Part shown: positions 32,149-32,159 of the stretch, piece by piece
Numbering within the stretch: position 1 is the first letter of the stretch
How the letters are laid out: each line of letters starts with the position of its first letter
NCBI GenBank assembly: GCA_003559575.1
Contig: PWKZ01000109.1
Location: 1-32,159, forward strand
Reading direction: 5' to 3'
DNA length: 32,159 nucleotides
DNA from: Bradymonadales bacterium
Lineage (GTDB): Bacteria > Myxococcota_A > UBA9042 > PWKZ01
Program-made: the position numbers and the translations under genes
Notes under the pieces: model-generated
What the model was told of the DNA's origin: nothing
The model's database searches: none
What the model saw: only the letters and a program-made list of their open reading frames with translations

Positions 32149-32159
32149 TTTGAACCTGA

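Overview
The window is a compact, high-GC Gram-negative bacterial chromosome segment with little gene-free space. An envelope and secretion core (yajC-secD-secF), an SppA-like envelope protease, lipoprotein signals and the order yajC-secD-secF-recJ fit a deltaproteobacterial or Myxococcota/Bradymonadota-like organism. That assignment is inference only: there is no rRNA or other marker gene here.

Left part (1-6650). A cut-off gene ending in an SSB-like D-D-D-I-P-F tail is followed by about 460 bp rich in repeats and then a small lipoprotein gene. Next come a glycerate kinase overlapping a ferritin-like protein (both minus strand), a small double-CxxC zinc-ribbon protein (plus strand), a repeat island at 3228-3528, a tandem AAA+ ATPase and a secreted zinc phospholipase C-like enzyme (both minus strand). 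The two genes that converge on the island both take their stop codons from the repeats.

Middle part (6700-20130). A plus-strand GT-C type membrane glycosyltransferase faces a minus-strand series: uvrB, an SppA-like lipoprotein protease with a hexapeptide repeat, a large TPR/GT-C membrane protein carrying a duplicated bracketing domain, an AI-2E/PerM-family membrane protein and a PHP-fold-like protein that has lost its metal ligands. A plus-strand protein with a C-terminal KOW domain is transcribed divergently from uvrB, from a good sigma70-type promoter.

Right part (20100-32159). All genes are on the minus strand. yajC, secD, secF and recJ come first, then a small unknown protein, a very large GT-C membrane protein, a class I methyltransferase, a D-2-hydroxyacid dehydrogenase and an orphan OppF/DppF-type ABC ATPase. 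The last four of these are coupled by 1-nt gaps or 4-bp overlaps. The ATPase has a (AG)9 tract inside its reading frame.

The most unusual signals are non-coding. A ~105-bp repeat lies near both ends of the window in the same orientation. Its two copies share a hairpin that is kept by compensatory changes. Several smaller repeat families lie between genes on the left. No mobile element, CRISPR array, tRNA or rRNA was seen.
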